This document shows, piece after piece, positions 1 to 12,645 of a stretch of 64,000 bases of DNA. The notes beneath the pieces were generated by a model. That model saw nothing but the letters and a program-made list of their open reading frames with translations, was not told the origin of the DNA and ran no database searches. The DNA is taken from the NCBI RefSeq assembly GCF_021155765.1, contig NC_060106.1, positions 22,536,031 through 22,600,030 of the forward strand, given 5' to 3'. The translations under genes were made by a program, and so were the position numbers. This DNA comes from Diprion similis. Lineage: Eukaryota > Arthropoda > Insecta > Hymenoptera > Diprionidae. Each line of letters opens with the position of its first letter. The stretch's first letter is position 1.

Positions 1-177
1 CTCCTCTACCTGGAGCAAAATATTACCCGTGGCTGCTGTTGAATTTAGAAAAATGGTGCAACGTTAACGCGGTTGAACAATAAAACAATTGTAGCGTCAC
101 TTTGAACCATGTGCAAAATTGTATATTTTGAATTTTTTTTTTTTATTTCTATACATGGACAAAAATTATTCCGTGAT

Positions 178-262
178 TTATTATATAATATATATAATAT
201 GCATATATACATATACATATATATTTATATTTATACGTATATATATACATATACATAACTAT
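178..262. repeat. AT-rich (TA/CATA) microsatellite
   Basis: A stretch of about 85 bp is made almost entirely of TATA, CATATA and TTTATA steps. The rest of 1-930 is AT-rich non-coding sequence downstream of Rme-8, in which I see no gene. Confidence 0.7.
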
Positions 263-930
263 ATCCCTGTATATACATTCATTTTCTTGCATTAAATCTA
301 TAAAGCAACAATAAAAAAGGAAAGAAAAAACTGAGATAAAGACTCGAAGAAAATAATACATTGCATAAGGCATTGATAATCATCATATTAATCACTTAAT
401 CAGTTATTTATAGTAATATTACAAATAGTACAGTGATGCCAGGACTAATTTTAGATAGGCCACTATTGTAAAGCGAATGAAAATATCGTATGACATGTGA
501 GTGTATTTTTTTCATTTATACTTATATAGGCAATCACGCACTCTCATAGAATTGTTGATAATTGAAAAGTGTACGATACAAGTAATCAGAGAACTTTTTT
601 CCAACCAAGGTCACAACGAATATCTCAAATGATGAAATTTACAAAACTTCTATCCGAAGATTAATTCATCAATTGATAATCGTAGATGGTATAAGTAAAT
701 TATACAATAACGGCTTATCGTATGCACCAGAATTACAGCAATGAAAAAAAGTCGTACTAATACTAATAAGAGTAATGCATACCACAAGTTTTTTTTTTCT
801 CTTCCTTTGTTTCTGCAATTCTACCAAACATTTTATTCAATCGGAATGTATTGTTTAAAATCTTTTTTTTTTTAATTATGGTCAAGTAAAGTCGCGTTCG
901 ATTTCGCCAAAACAAAAGGGGTATACGGAC

Positions 931-936
931 TTTATT
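931..936 (-). terminator. Candidate polyadenylation signal of Rme-8
   Basis: TTTATT on the plus strand reads AATAAA on the minus strand, about 580 nt after the Rme-8 stop codon. A second AATAAA lies at 837-832. Which one is used cannot be told from sequence. Confidence 0.35.
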
Positions 937-1516
937 TTGCACTAGTGCGACTGACGCGATGGAGGAAGTACAAATGAAATACATGTAGGAACTCTTCACT
1001 CGCCAACTACAAAGGCAATTTACCTGTCATACCATGTATAAAAGGTCTGACTATCTGAATGGCTTACACTTGTGGATACCGAAATTATATTGGTAAGTAC
1101 GGCGACATGTAACTTCTTTTTTCTACAGGTAATCAGGTGTTTCCTGATTAATATATGGTGATCCCGAGTAATGTATATCTATTTATGTACACGTATCTAA
1201 GCATGTAAGATCTAAACTGGGATATTAAAGAACGCGTTTCAAATAGAATAATCAAAGAATAGAAAGGAGTAATTAGTCAAGCAACAAATCAACCCTAAAT
1301 ATGCGCCAATCATTACAGTCAATATGTATGTGTATATCAAAATTATCACTTATCATAGATGTAAGATTTCTTGATTTTCTAACGATGATATTTTACGAAT
1401 TAAGTCGTACCGAAATGTGGCCGATAAGCATTAATAACGATACCTTCGAATTTTCCAACAATATACCAGCTACTGTTATTTATCACTGTGTCAAATATTC
1501 AGCCATCAGAATTTCA

Positions 1517-4500
1517 TCAAATGTTATCATTCCTATTAATCACATTATCTTCTTTGTCGACTGGTGGCGGTCCTGTGGGAAGTGTGGCACTTGGTCCTGC
1601 AGTTAGATAACCCGCAGATACCGGTACACCAGCTTGAATAAAATTTAAGCAAAGATAAGAAGAGTCGTACAATAAGAATAACACAATATCGTGACACCAA
1701 CGTAATTGTGATTTCAGTTACCAGTCAAATATCCCGCGGTGGGTGTGTTGGATATGAACAGATCGTGCATCTGGTCTTTGTACTCTGCCCAAACAGAGGA
1801 TTTGTCTAATATTGCGGTGACTTTTTCACCCAGCAACAGACTCCGTGTCATTGCTTTCAAAGCTTTCACTATTTGAGCCTTTGTTGTGCCAGGATTATCA
1901 ATGGTGTCTAATCTACCCTCCAGAAGTGTCAGAAGGTAGGGGACCATCTGTGCTTCCAAGGCCTGCAAGTATAAAGCAAAAATTTATTGCCTACAGATAG
2001 ACAAAACTAGAAAACGATTGGCAAAATTATGATACCGCGACTGGGAATAGCAATATCGCACCTGCTTCACAAGTCTGTCCTCGTTCGTTGAAAATAATCT
2101 GTTTAATGCCTCGCAAGCTATGGCTATCATGTCTTTCCTCGATTGCATCGCATACTTTAGAGGACTTATACACTCTGTCTGGCATATTGATGTTATACAT
2201 ATCTGAAAATGAAATTTCTATTACATTCTCGGTGTGGCAAAAATAGAATAAAAAAATCATTGTAACAGCTTCTGATCCTGTGAAGGGAGATAGTAAGGGC
2301 TCTCTTTGAAAACTATACTGTTATAGATTGAAAAAGTGATTAAAAACTTCTATTTCCTACCTCACTAGCGGCTAATTGGTGTAATATTAATATGGCAGCT
2401 TTGTAGACAGCCGGTTGACTATTGGGAACAGACATTTGTCGACATAACTTTGGTATGTGGCCTAGAGATGGTACCTGATCAGCCAATGCTGGCTGAGCTT
2501 GCAGCAAGCATACCAAAGCTTGCGCTGCTAGCTCTAGCAAATCGGTCTGCCAAAAAAAAAAACATTGGTAAGATAACAGAGCATTTTGGAGAACCAAGAT
2601 TCCAAAAAATCACTGCGCATCAGGATAGAAAGAAAAATTTGCATCAAAGCATATGTAACTTTCACACCAAATTATGGAGTACCACTCACGTCAGTTTTTT
2701 CCTTAGACATTAGAATCAATGTCGTATCCATCAGCTCGCTCAAGAACTCTTTAGGTTTTCTGAGGGCCCACGTAGGACTGGCTATAAACAGTCTGAGGTA
2801 TACTCCAGCTACCACAGGTTCATTAGTTCCGATATCTATGTTAGTCTGCATTTCAGGCAACTTCAGATTTGTATTGGGATTCACTCTCTGGGCTGCATAG
2901 TGACTGAAATAACAAGGTTGATCGTATTTTATCTTGAAATATATAGAGATACCGAACAACAAGCTATAATTACTCTTCTTTCATCTCAGAAACGATCCTG
3001 GAAACCCTGTTCTTTGAGTCGTCATCCCAAATTAACTCTGGATTTTCATGTCTAGATTCAAACATATGTACACATTGTTTAGGGGCATCCCGGATTGCCT
3101 CGCTAAATAACCGTGGCAAGAATTTCGACAAATCGAGCTTTACTTTTGGCCCAGCTAACTTGTCGGAGGACATTTTAGCCAGTAAATCGGCAGCAGCTTC
3201 CCGAATTTGCGTATTGTTGGAGTTGCAAAATAAATCAAGAATGTACACAACAGCGCCTGAAACAACACCACAAGGCCTGTAAGTTATCTTGAAGTACATG
3301 TAAGCAACACCAGAACTAACATCAGTACCTTTCGTCAAAGCATCTTTTACTATTTTCGTAGTACTCATCAAGGCATACAATGTTTCCAAGGTCAGAAGCT
3401 GGCACTCGGTCAAACTGTGCAGGCACAAAAGTAAATGCACCACCACCTCATTGGCGGCAATATCGTTGACGCACTCTTGGTTTTTAGTAACATTATTAAT
3501 AACTTCCAGAGCTCCCTTTTGAATTGGCTTGAAACTGTTGCAACTCAACAGGCCAAAAAGTAGCTTGAAGTGACCAATGCACTGCATTTCTACACCGGGA
3601 TTATTTTTTATCACATTTTTGAGAGCGTCAAGGGATATTACGATATGTCTCAATTTTTCCTGATCCTTCTTTGACAATGCAACACTTCCGACAGAAGCTA
3701 AATAAGTAGCAGACTTGGAGAGAAAGTCTAGGAGGTCTATTGTGAAACCCTTTGGATTCTGAAAATTTTCAAAATAAAGTTTTCCAAACCATCAATTATG
3801 TTACAGAGGCATTAGCCATTCCTGATTAAGCCGCTTACCTCAATTGGGAACGTTGGCTGTTCATTATAAATTTTAACAAAGATTTCCCCAATTATAAGTT
3901 CATTGCTATGCGCCGTATATTTAAACTCAGTGAAATCGTGTTCAAAGTCTCCATTGCCACTCAGTTTTTCTTGCCGCTTCGATTCTAAGTACTCGTTTAG
4001 TTCTGCCCTGGTACCGTTGTCCCATATCAAATACGGATTTGAGCAATTTGAATTGAGAATTTTCAGTATTTCTTCAGGTTTTTCATTGCCAAGCTGGCGG
4101 GCCAGATACGGAGTGAGGGTGCTTTCCAGCGCAGCCACAGTAACGGGATTAACTGGTGTTTCATTATCGCCAGTCATATAGCCACCCAACCTAGCACAAG
4201 CCCTCACTGCAAGCTTAGCCAAGTTGTTTGCAACCTCTTGCCGATTTTCATCCTGACTCCTTTTCACGCCACCTTCCTCCAACGTGTAATCGTAGTTGAA
4301 CATGAAGAGGAGCAGATGCCACAGTGCTCCCGACTGCAACAACTGCATCTGGAGTACGCTATCGGTTGCTAACGATGATACACACTCCGTTGCCACAGAG
4401 CAAAGTTTCGTTAAATGCTGAAACAATTTATTCGGTAAGCACATTATATTCGAAAGAAAAAGAGCTCTCCTTGCAATTCCAGGCTGATTGTTCTTGTAAA

Positions 4501-7500
4501 CACGACAGCCGTACCTTGAAATATAACAGCCTGCAGAGATCCTTGACCAATTGAGGCAACTCGACCATCTTTTCTCTACACCCTCTAAACAACCCGGCAA
4601 CAGCAAAGCATCTTGTGATATGTGTACAAACTTGAACAGCTACGTCATTGGGTTTACTCGAGTTATTTAAAACTGAAACGCATCTTGAATATGCTTCTAA
4701 CATAACTTCCAAGCCACCTTCTCTCCTCAATTCTTCGGCATTTAAAGCAGAACAGTGAACCGTATGATAGGCAAGTTCGCTTGCTGCAGCCAGGAGAGGT
4801 GCTGACTTTGAAAACAATTGATCATCATTGGTCTCAAACTTTATTGTTTTAATCAGTTGTGGATAACCCGCGTATTTATACGGCTGAAGCTCATCGGCGT
4901 ACCGATGGAACAGAATACTCTGCGTTCTAAGGATGAGAACAATGTTGTCCGGGTTTGGACCATCCGCTGTCCAACAGCTGCGGCTACACAGGAATTCGTA
5001 GGCTTGATTAACAGCTTCAAATTTATCCTGAAAGATATTAAACGTAACGATAAGTATGTTGGTAAATTTTCAACAGACCTGTAATAGTCCACGCTCTCTC
5101 AAAGCACAAGTTATTGACTCCTTACCCTGCCATCAGGATTCTTATCTGGATGATACATTTGTGCTAGTTTGTAATAAGACTTTCGCACGGTAGCTTCGTT
5201 GTGCTGTTTCCCACCAGCTAATCCCAAAACTTTGTAGGCATCGTCGACTGTCATAACAGGCGGCTTCTTTTCCACCTCTTTTTTCCATGCATCCAACACA
5301 TCTTTCAGCAACTTTACCTGATAATAAATAATACTAATTATAAATAACGATAAAGATAAACTGTATTTATCAAGTACTTTGAGTTTAAAAAAATTTTGTA
5401 CCTATATAAAACAAAATATGCTTACAGGGTCCGGAATTGGCCACTGGGGAAATTTGTTTGTATCACAGAGATGCCTGAGATAAAATATTTGGCAGAACAG
5501 TTCATTCTCAAGCTGAGGATATCTTATCGCAGGTATAGGGATGTATTGGTAGCGGGCCAGTGTGTGGCTTCGTAGCCTAGGTGAGAAGTCTGCTATATGC
5601 GCGGCCACTTTTTCTATTAACATTCTGCGCATTTCAGCATTCCAGATGGCTTCTGGGGTGTCAAAGTCACCCAAAAATATCTGTGCAAACTTTTCTGCCC
5701 CGTGATTCTCAAGGTAGCTAACCATAGCATCTGGCAAAAGCTGACCCAATATACTCCTCTGCATTATGTCAGATGCTGTGTTCTGAGTGGGAATATATAA
5801 AAAATAAACCAATGTTCAGATGCCCGGAAAATGGTAACATAATTTAAGATCCACTTACTTCGTCACCCCTAAACGCCTGTTTGGTGTGCGTCAACTGCAA
5901 AAATCTTGCAACCGGTAGAACATTGGACCCAGTATACATCAATATGAAGAAAAAGATTCCCGTTAGATAGATTTTTGACACGTCTGGATTATCCTTCATG
6001 ACTTCGCATAGCAGAGTCGATACTCTCTCTACTAAAACTGGATCAAAAGTCAAGAGTAATTGAACTACATGTGGCATGCACTGAGGATCGGAAAGTAGCC
6101 TCTTAACACGAGGCAGTGGCCGAATCACAGCATCATCAGCATCTCGACTTGGGAAGTATTCGCACATTTTGATGAGAATGTTCAAAACTAGCGTTGCCAA
6201 TTCACTTTCATTTATTACTGGACTGCCTTTGGCTACTAAAGTCCATTTCAACTGAGGAACTTGCATGATCATCCGCCATCCATCTAACCCTTGTGCCCAG
6301 ACCTTAGTTTTGTTGTTAATTTTACTCGCTGCATATAATTTCTTCAATTCAGTTATGCAAATTGGACCTTTCCGCTGGTCTCCGTCGTTGTAATACCATT
6401 CTTTCTCCATGACTCTTTCTTGATCTGGCCCTGCCTCTATGACATTTGTCTGAGTCGGAACAACAGCACGCGACGTATGCAAGTGAGCCAATGTCAAGAG
6501 ATCGACCATAGTTCTAACACCATTTTGATCCATAATATCTTTAACGTTTCTCCGATGTAGTATCAGCTTATTTATAAACATAACTAACCGGTCACGTTCC
6601 ATCCTATCTGAACACCGTTCAAGCATACCAACTATGTACTTAGTGTCGGAAAAAGGGCCAATGTCTTCAAAATATCGACCGTACACGATAGTCATTGCTT
6701 GCAGGCAAAGGCACTTCATTTCAATTTTTGTAGTTAGCAAAAACCTATGATACAAGTCGTTGAAAAACTCATACCTAAAATGCAATAGGAGGTTAATCTG
6801 ATATTTCTTTCCATGTACCAAAACGAGAAACATTTTGAAGAATGAATATCATATCAACTTACGACTTCCTTATAGGGCTATCAGGACTGTCTTCCTTCTC
6901 CAATAGCAGTCGGAGGTAATAATCCCCAATTTTAACTTCGTCGGAAAGAGAATGATACTGTACTTCGAATTCTCTGTGATTCCAGGCTATCAAAGTGCCA
7001 CCAGACAAATCCTTGTCAGAGGTGAAAGCTCTTATTTCGTTTTCCAAAGCAGTTCTCAACTCCTCTCGTGTTTTGTGGTTCCAGATTAAATTTGGCAGCG
7101 CATGATCTTGATTAAATTTGTAATAAAATAGCTTCCAATTTGCTTCGGACTTAATCCTTTCTCTACGCTTTCTCAGTACAATCGGTCTTTCTTTAATTTT
7201 TTCACGCCGTTCGATACCCACTCTAGCACCCCAGTGTTGTAGGGCATTTTCCACATGCCTCTCAAGTACCCGCATTTGACGCTCAATCGCTATCCATTGT
7301 GGACTTTTTCTGTTTTTCGAGGCATGATCGATCGCAATTTTTAAATTATCACGATTATTCAATCGTTCTTCTTCCAGAAAAGAATCTGGTACTTTCTCCT
7401 CAGAATCCAGGTAATTCAACAAACCAACTGGCTGTAATTACAATTTCAAAATAAGTCACTCAAAAATTTAATCAGATTCACTGTAAAGTGTTTGAGCAGG

Positions 7501-10500
7501 TAACTATTGTCAAGCATATACCATTATTCTCTTTAGTAATCCCATCGCAGTAGGGTGTCCAGTGACCCACAAACCCACTAAATGTCGACACAATTGTCTA
7601 TGTGTCAAAAGTCTACCGTCACTGCCCAGAGTGAACAAGCTATTCAACAAATGTCTCGGCAAAGCGCCTTCGGCTAGTGCAAGTTCTTGCATTTTTGCTG
7701 CAATTTCTGGTGCTCCTTCCTCAATTATAGCCCGCATCACGAGCCCTGCTCCTTTGACAACTGCTAACGAAGGGTGTTGAAACAGTCGAAACAATGATCT
7801 ACCCCTAGCAGCGACCATTTCCAATAAATTATCGAAGTGTTTGCCATCTGTTGTTTCGCTGTATGGTACACAGAGCGCGAATGTTAGGAAGTCCAACATG
7901 GCAGAAACCACAAGAGCTCCTGTGCCATGATTCTAAAATGTTTATAAATAATGGAAAATCACACAAAATGAGGAATTTATGCCCAGTGGTTTTCATACAC
8001 TCAATTTATCTAATTTTGAAGAGACAAAATTTATCACGACCCTACATTGGAATTGCTAAATTAAGACTGTGAAACTAGTTACGGTTGATTTTGAAATGCG
8101 AAAATACCTCAGTTTGACAAGTGGCTCAAAATATTCAGAATGCCAAGAGGAAACATGTATGTGATAATGTTTTTGTCGCATACTCACAACGTGACTGATC
8201 CACATGTCTAGGAGACTTTCAAGAAACTTGGTACTACTCAGTAGACTGCTTTTGTTCAATTGTTCCTGTCTCAAGTCACAGTCTTCATGCATGGGCTGCA
8301 TGAGAGCACAAATACAATCCATTGCGGCTTGCGTCACTCCACAATCTTGTCGCTTCAATGCTTTGACGACTTTATTCCCGATGGCTTCTCTAAAGCCTGG
8401 TAAAGTGGTGAATGCTGTGAAACCAACTTTGCTTGCAACTAACCTTCTTAGGGCGTGAAACTGTGCCTCGACTTCGCTATTCGTTTCCAGTTCCTTGCTC
8501 ACTAGAGCATTCAGGGCGCCAAGAATTACCTTGTCTTTGTTCTCGGTAAATAGGCCCTGTAAATAGTCATTTGTAACCCTGTGGACTTGAAGTTGTAACG
8601 TAGTTACAGTCCAATCAAGCGGTTTATTATCCTGAACAAGAAATATCACAGGTTGGTTCTAAACAAGGTATCTCCTCAAAGAGCAAGTTATCGAACCAAT
8701 CGAGTGAACGACAATATTACAAAGCATGCTCGGCACGTATCACAACAATTTGTCATTTATCAATCATTGACATTATTGCAGGAAATTTGAGGTGAACGAC
8801 CACGTTTCCGCATTGAAAATAGAAAACCAAGCGACAATTATTAAAGATTACTTACATCTTGGGAGGTGGAATAGTGTAGCCCGTTGTACGGAGCGTTTGC
8901 ATTGAACCTTTCCAACATCTCAGAGAATGATTTATTACCAGGCGGCTGTTGCAGAAATTTTATATGAGAAGTCTCGACTTCTTCATCGACAGGCAAGTTC
9001 AATGGACCGAGTCTCTTGCCTCGAGATATAGGATACATTTTAACATGAACATCTCTGTTCCCAGATGCCCTAACACCGTCTAGTAAAGAAGCGAGTAAAG
9101 AATCCCTGTCAGTGGTTGTGTAACTCCGCATTTGACCATTCAGGTACTGTATCGTGAATAATTGCGGGTTCGAGTTATCTCGAACCAGAGTAAAAATATC
9201 AGACAACGGTCTGAGGGTGCAAATGCTGTATGTCTGAGGGTCTCTTTCAACAAGGCAAGTATCTGAAAGGCATAATGTTCTTCGTTGAGGATCCGAGTGC
9301 CTGGATGAGAGCTTGTGAACAGTGAACTCTGACACGCTGGTTATGTGCTCATCGCCACTGAACTTTCCCAGTCTTTGGGTGAGGAAATCATCGAGGATTA
9401 TTTGTTCTTTCAGTACTTTTATATTGATTCCCAAGTTATTTAGTGCCGAATCCAGCATTTTCTTCTTTATCTCTTCAATTTGATGCGAGGCAAATAGGTG
9501 CAGACGTCCAAAGCCCCCACATACTATCACAAAGCCACCTGGGTAATCTTTCATTGTGGCAAGGCCTTCAAAGTCCTTGTAACAATAGCTAGCCAACAAC
9601 ATGTTTGTGGCAGGATCCAACTGGTCAAGACTGAATGGTGTCACCTCAAGGACAACGGGCAATCTCGTATCCGACCAATGATGCTTATAGGCTTGGTATC
9701 TCTGAGAAAAAGTGTATAATCTTGAACCCATGATTGTTGACATATCGAAATATTGGAGGATTTACGTAAGGTAAAATGGTTAATGGCGAAACAACGGCAT
9801 TTTTTACATCAAATTTTAATTTATAAAAAATAACAACTAAAGTATTGACTATAATGTTGCGCGTCGTTTGTTAGTACCTAAAATTCTATTTTAGTAAATA
9901 TGGTCAGCTTTAATCTTTGTAGCCTGCATAGTATTAAATGACCATGTGGTTGATAATATCGTATACAGGGTGTTCTATTGTAAATCACAAATTAGAGTAT
10001 CTTTGAAACTAGAGCTGCTATTGGAAAATGTTTGAGGCAATAATTTTGTGGTTTCCAGGGAGACACAAACTAGTGATATCAGTTCAGTTGTAAGTATCAC
10101 TGCTTCCAAGATACTGACACAAACTAGACTTTCTTGAATGGCAACCTATTTTTTACCAGTACAAAAAATGACCCTACATTAAGACAAATTCAAACATACT
10201 CGGTATGAGTGCTCAATGTTCACGCTTTGCAAATTACCCCTACAGGAAATAAAAAATCCATAGTCTTCTGCATAGATATTGTGTCTTCTCTTCAGATATT
10301 GCAGTGCGTGATTTATGATGAGAAACCCTGTATACTTCTACCATGACCGGCGCATTGTATTTTAAAGCGTAAAACTGCATCTTCGGTAGAAAGTAATGTT
10401 AACTCCATAATCGTAATGGCAAACCCACCAAAATCTCCTTTGGTTTTTCTGCAAATTGATTTCTGAATTTCAAAGCCTCAGTCAAAAGTTGTACCCTGTA

Positions 10501-11159
10501 CTCAGAGCTGAATCTCATTGTATCTACTTTTCGTTCCTTGCGCATCGTGATACTAAACTCATATAGGCCAGACTGACTTTTATTTGTCGGCTGTAAGCTG
10601 ATAAAATCTGAATATGCCCACTTATTAGTAACCTCGAGATTGCCAGGATTATAAGTTGTGATACCCATGGATCCGATAGAGAAAACACGTTTGTACCTAA
10701 AAAATTGAAAGCCACTTTATATATGACATATTTTGTTTTTATTGATAGTGACTGCTCTTCTGAAGTGGTTAAAAAGCCCTGAAGATGTGTTTATTCACCT
10801 TCACATGATGTCATTCTGAGAGTCCTTTGTAATTGACCACAGTCAGATATTCAGTTACGGATACATTTACTGATAAGCATATTCATTTGTGTAAGTAAAC
10901 ACGAGTGTTTATCTTCAGAGTAAAAATGTATGTGCAAGTATTACGAATGCAGAAATCATCCATAGTAAAAAATAAATACGGTAAGGCAGAAGCATACATA
11001 GTACGAGCCATTGCAAGAGATAAGAAAAACATTTGATGAAAGTGGCTTGACCGGAAAACAAAAAAGAAGCAAAAAATATGAAACTGCTTACTTTCCCTTC
11101 CACGAGTGTTTAGTGACAAGAAAACAAGCCACATCTTGATTATCCTTTATCGGCATCAT
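1517..11159 (-). CDS. Rme-8: DNAJC13 / RME-8, endosomal DnaJ co-chaperone (18 coding exons)
   Basis: RME-8 is a peripheral endosomal protein that recruits Hsc70 through its J domain and acts in clathrin uncoating and retromer/WASH-dependent sorting. Exons, read 5' to 3' on the minus strand: 11159-11092, 10696-10429, 9701-8856, 8631-8188, 7932-7522, 7431-6863, 6774-5859, 5782-5426, 5317-5126, 5027-4515, 4417-3839, 3758-3329, 3256-2974, 2903-2690, 2546-2361, 2202-2062, 1962-1722, 1632-1517. All junctions are GT-AG, phases match, and the sum is 6774 nt (2257 aa; human is about 2243). The N-terminal PH-like lipid-binding region contains KHSWKGKYKR. A GYF-like segment lies near residues 995-1040. 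The J domain has HPD at 1349-1351. Four IWN-type repeats sit near 795, 1220, 1659 and 1940. The C terminus has two GYLT motifs. The start is ATGATG at 11159; either ATG is possible, and the second aligns better with the human start. Exon 4 opens with about 25 residues (DNKPLDW...) that I do not recall in the human protein. Confidence 0.96.
9966..10330. mobile_element. MITE-like non-autonomous DNA element in Rme-8 intron 2
   Basis: The left end reads CAGGGTGTTCTATTG and the right end, reverse-complemented, reads CAGGGTTTCTCATCA. The two ends share further short blocks (TAAATCAC, TATCT), giving imperfect terminal inverted repeats of roughly 45 bp. The element is flanked on both sides by TATA, consistent with a TA or TATA target-site duplication. 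It is 365 bp long and has no coding capacity. Ends of the CAGGGTGTTC type recur in many insect repeat families; I cannot name the superfamily. It sits inside the intron 9702-10428 and leaves the splice sites intact. Confidence 0.65.
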
Positions 11160-11353
11160 TGTCTCATTTCCTGTAAATATTTCGTTAACGTATTTAAAAA
11201 CAGTAACAGCTATGTACGGGTGTGGATACGTGCACACACTGTGAATAATTATAATAGACTTTCGGGAACTGTCAAACGTCTCGCATAACAACGTGTTCTC
11301 TGACAATAGACCCATTAACGAATGGACATTTAGTATTATCGAAATCAACTTAC
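11160..11353 (-). other. Probable 5'UTR intron boundary of Rme-8
   Basis: On the minus strand a good acceptor (TTTACAG, ending at 11171) lies 11 nt upstream of the start codon. A strong donor (GTAAGT) begins at 11353. This implies a roughly 180 nt intron in the 5'UTR and a non-coding first exon upstream of 11353. An apparent open frame continuing upstream of the ATG here is therefore not expected to be coding. The call rests on splice signals only; transcription start is unknown. Confidence 0.45.
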
Positions 11354-12597
11354 ATTTACGAATGGGACTCTGTAGAAACAAATATAATTCAAACAGTATT
11401 TACTACTAATTTAATACGTAAGTGTCATTTTCGATAACTTTTCCAACCTATAAGTGCCGCCATGATGCTAGGGCCTAGGGGGTGTCACGCTAATGGAAAT
11501 GGGCATTCGGAGAGACCATGGAGTGACCCCCCAGTAAAGCACAGTTTACGTATTGTATGTGTGTGACGTAGTAGGATGGTAGGACCAAGGAGATTATGGC
11601 CGAACACAATACTACGTTTCCATCGAACTTCAAATCTTTTGATAATCATAATCAAACATGAGGTCTGAAGTATGAAGAATTCACTAGATTTAAGGAATTC
11701 CCTAAATCGTGGAAATTCTTAGAAATCCATTCTTTGCATTTTACTATTCGATTGACGTAATTCCTACGACTCCGTGCGTAATACGTTTGTCGACATGTAT
11801 GTATACCACTGATCTATGTATACAGTTAAAACTTACCGGCTAACTTGTTCCGGTCTGAAACAAAATGCGAGTTCAATTCTATACGAATCATATAATCACG
11901 GACTTATGGACGGCGCTGCTACAGTCATCTATTCCGTCTATTGAAGTCTATCCCGTTGACTGAAGAATCTTCAGTCAACGTCTTTGGTCTATTCAATGGG
12001 CTGGTTGGTTAGCAATCTTCACTCTCCACTCCCTGTTAACGCTCTTGGTATACCTGCGTGCTCTATGATCAAATTAGCCGATGATGGAAGTCCGTGCATG
12101 CATTGAGCACTTTCATATTTCTGCTACTGGCTGTAGTTTTAGTTGTCAACGTAACTTGTCGCATTTCCATCGGTGGTAGGCAACATTTTAACGGTGAGCG
12201 GATGTCATAAGATGCGTTTCCTTTCGGCTGTTCCACAGTTTTAATCACTTATTCGTAGATATTTTCCTCAGTCTAAGCTACTACTCAAGGGCAGCTTGAT
12301 TGGAAGCTGAAATTTCTGTGGATTTAATTATGGCTTTGACTATTTACATCGTTTGCCTCGAAATCCAAAAGATTCTGCCTGTATTAATATAAGTTGGCAG
12401 TTACGCGTCTAGTATCAACTGTGCTGTATACAATACCCTTTGTACATTACAGTATAAAGAGCGAGCAATCTAAAACAATATCTAGATATTTGGATTTCCA
12501 TCACGCAGTACTGCATATTTTTCAAATAAAGTAATATATTGCGCGACCCACAGTCCACAGTCAAGTCATAATATCTCTAATTTTGTGCATAATACAG
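11354..12597. promoter_or_regulatory. Intergenic region between divergent Rme-8 and Topors
   Basis: The start codons of two oppositely oriented genes are about 1.5 kb apart, so both promoters must lie here, possibly shared. I see no open frame with protein-like content. Non-random structure includes a perfect 12-bp inverted repeat with a 1-nt spacer at 11955-11979 and an imperfect palindrome at 11687-11708. A GTGAGC donor at 12194 could pair with the acceptor ending at 12597 to form a 5'UTR intron of Topors. No TATA box can be assigned with confidence. Confidence 0.45.
11955..11979. repeat. 25-bp perfect palindrome in divergent promoter region
   Basis: GTTGACTGAAGA is followed by one A and then by its exact reverse complement. 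It could be a binding site for a dimeric factor or a small hairpin. There is no further support for function. Confidence 0.55.
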
Positions 12598-12618
12598 GGA
12601 AAGGTAACGCAAGGACCA

Positions 12619-12639
12619 ATGGACCACGGAAAGAATTGA
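12619..12639 (+). other. Short upstream ORF in Topors leader
   Basis: An ATG at 12619 opens six codons and stops at 12639, seven bases before the Topors start codon. If the leader is transcribed as drawn, ribosomes would need to reinitiate or skip this ATG. Translational effect is inferred. Confidence 0.4.
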
Positions 12640-12645
12640 AGAGAA

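Noticed and set aside
149..999. Open frames in the first kilobase
   Set aside because: They are low-complexity translations of AT-rich DNA downstream of Rme-8.
1301..1606. Plus-strand open frame of 101 codons
   Set aside because: It is antisense to the last Rme-8 exon and its 3'UTR and has no protein-like features.
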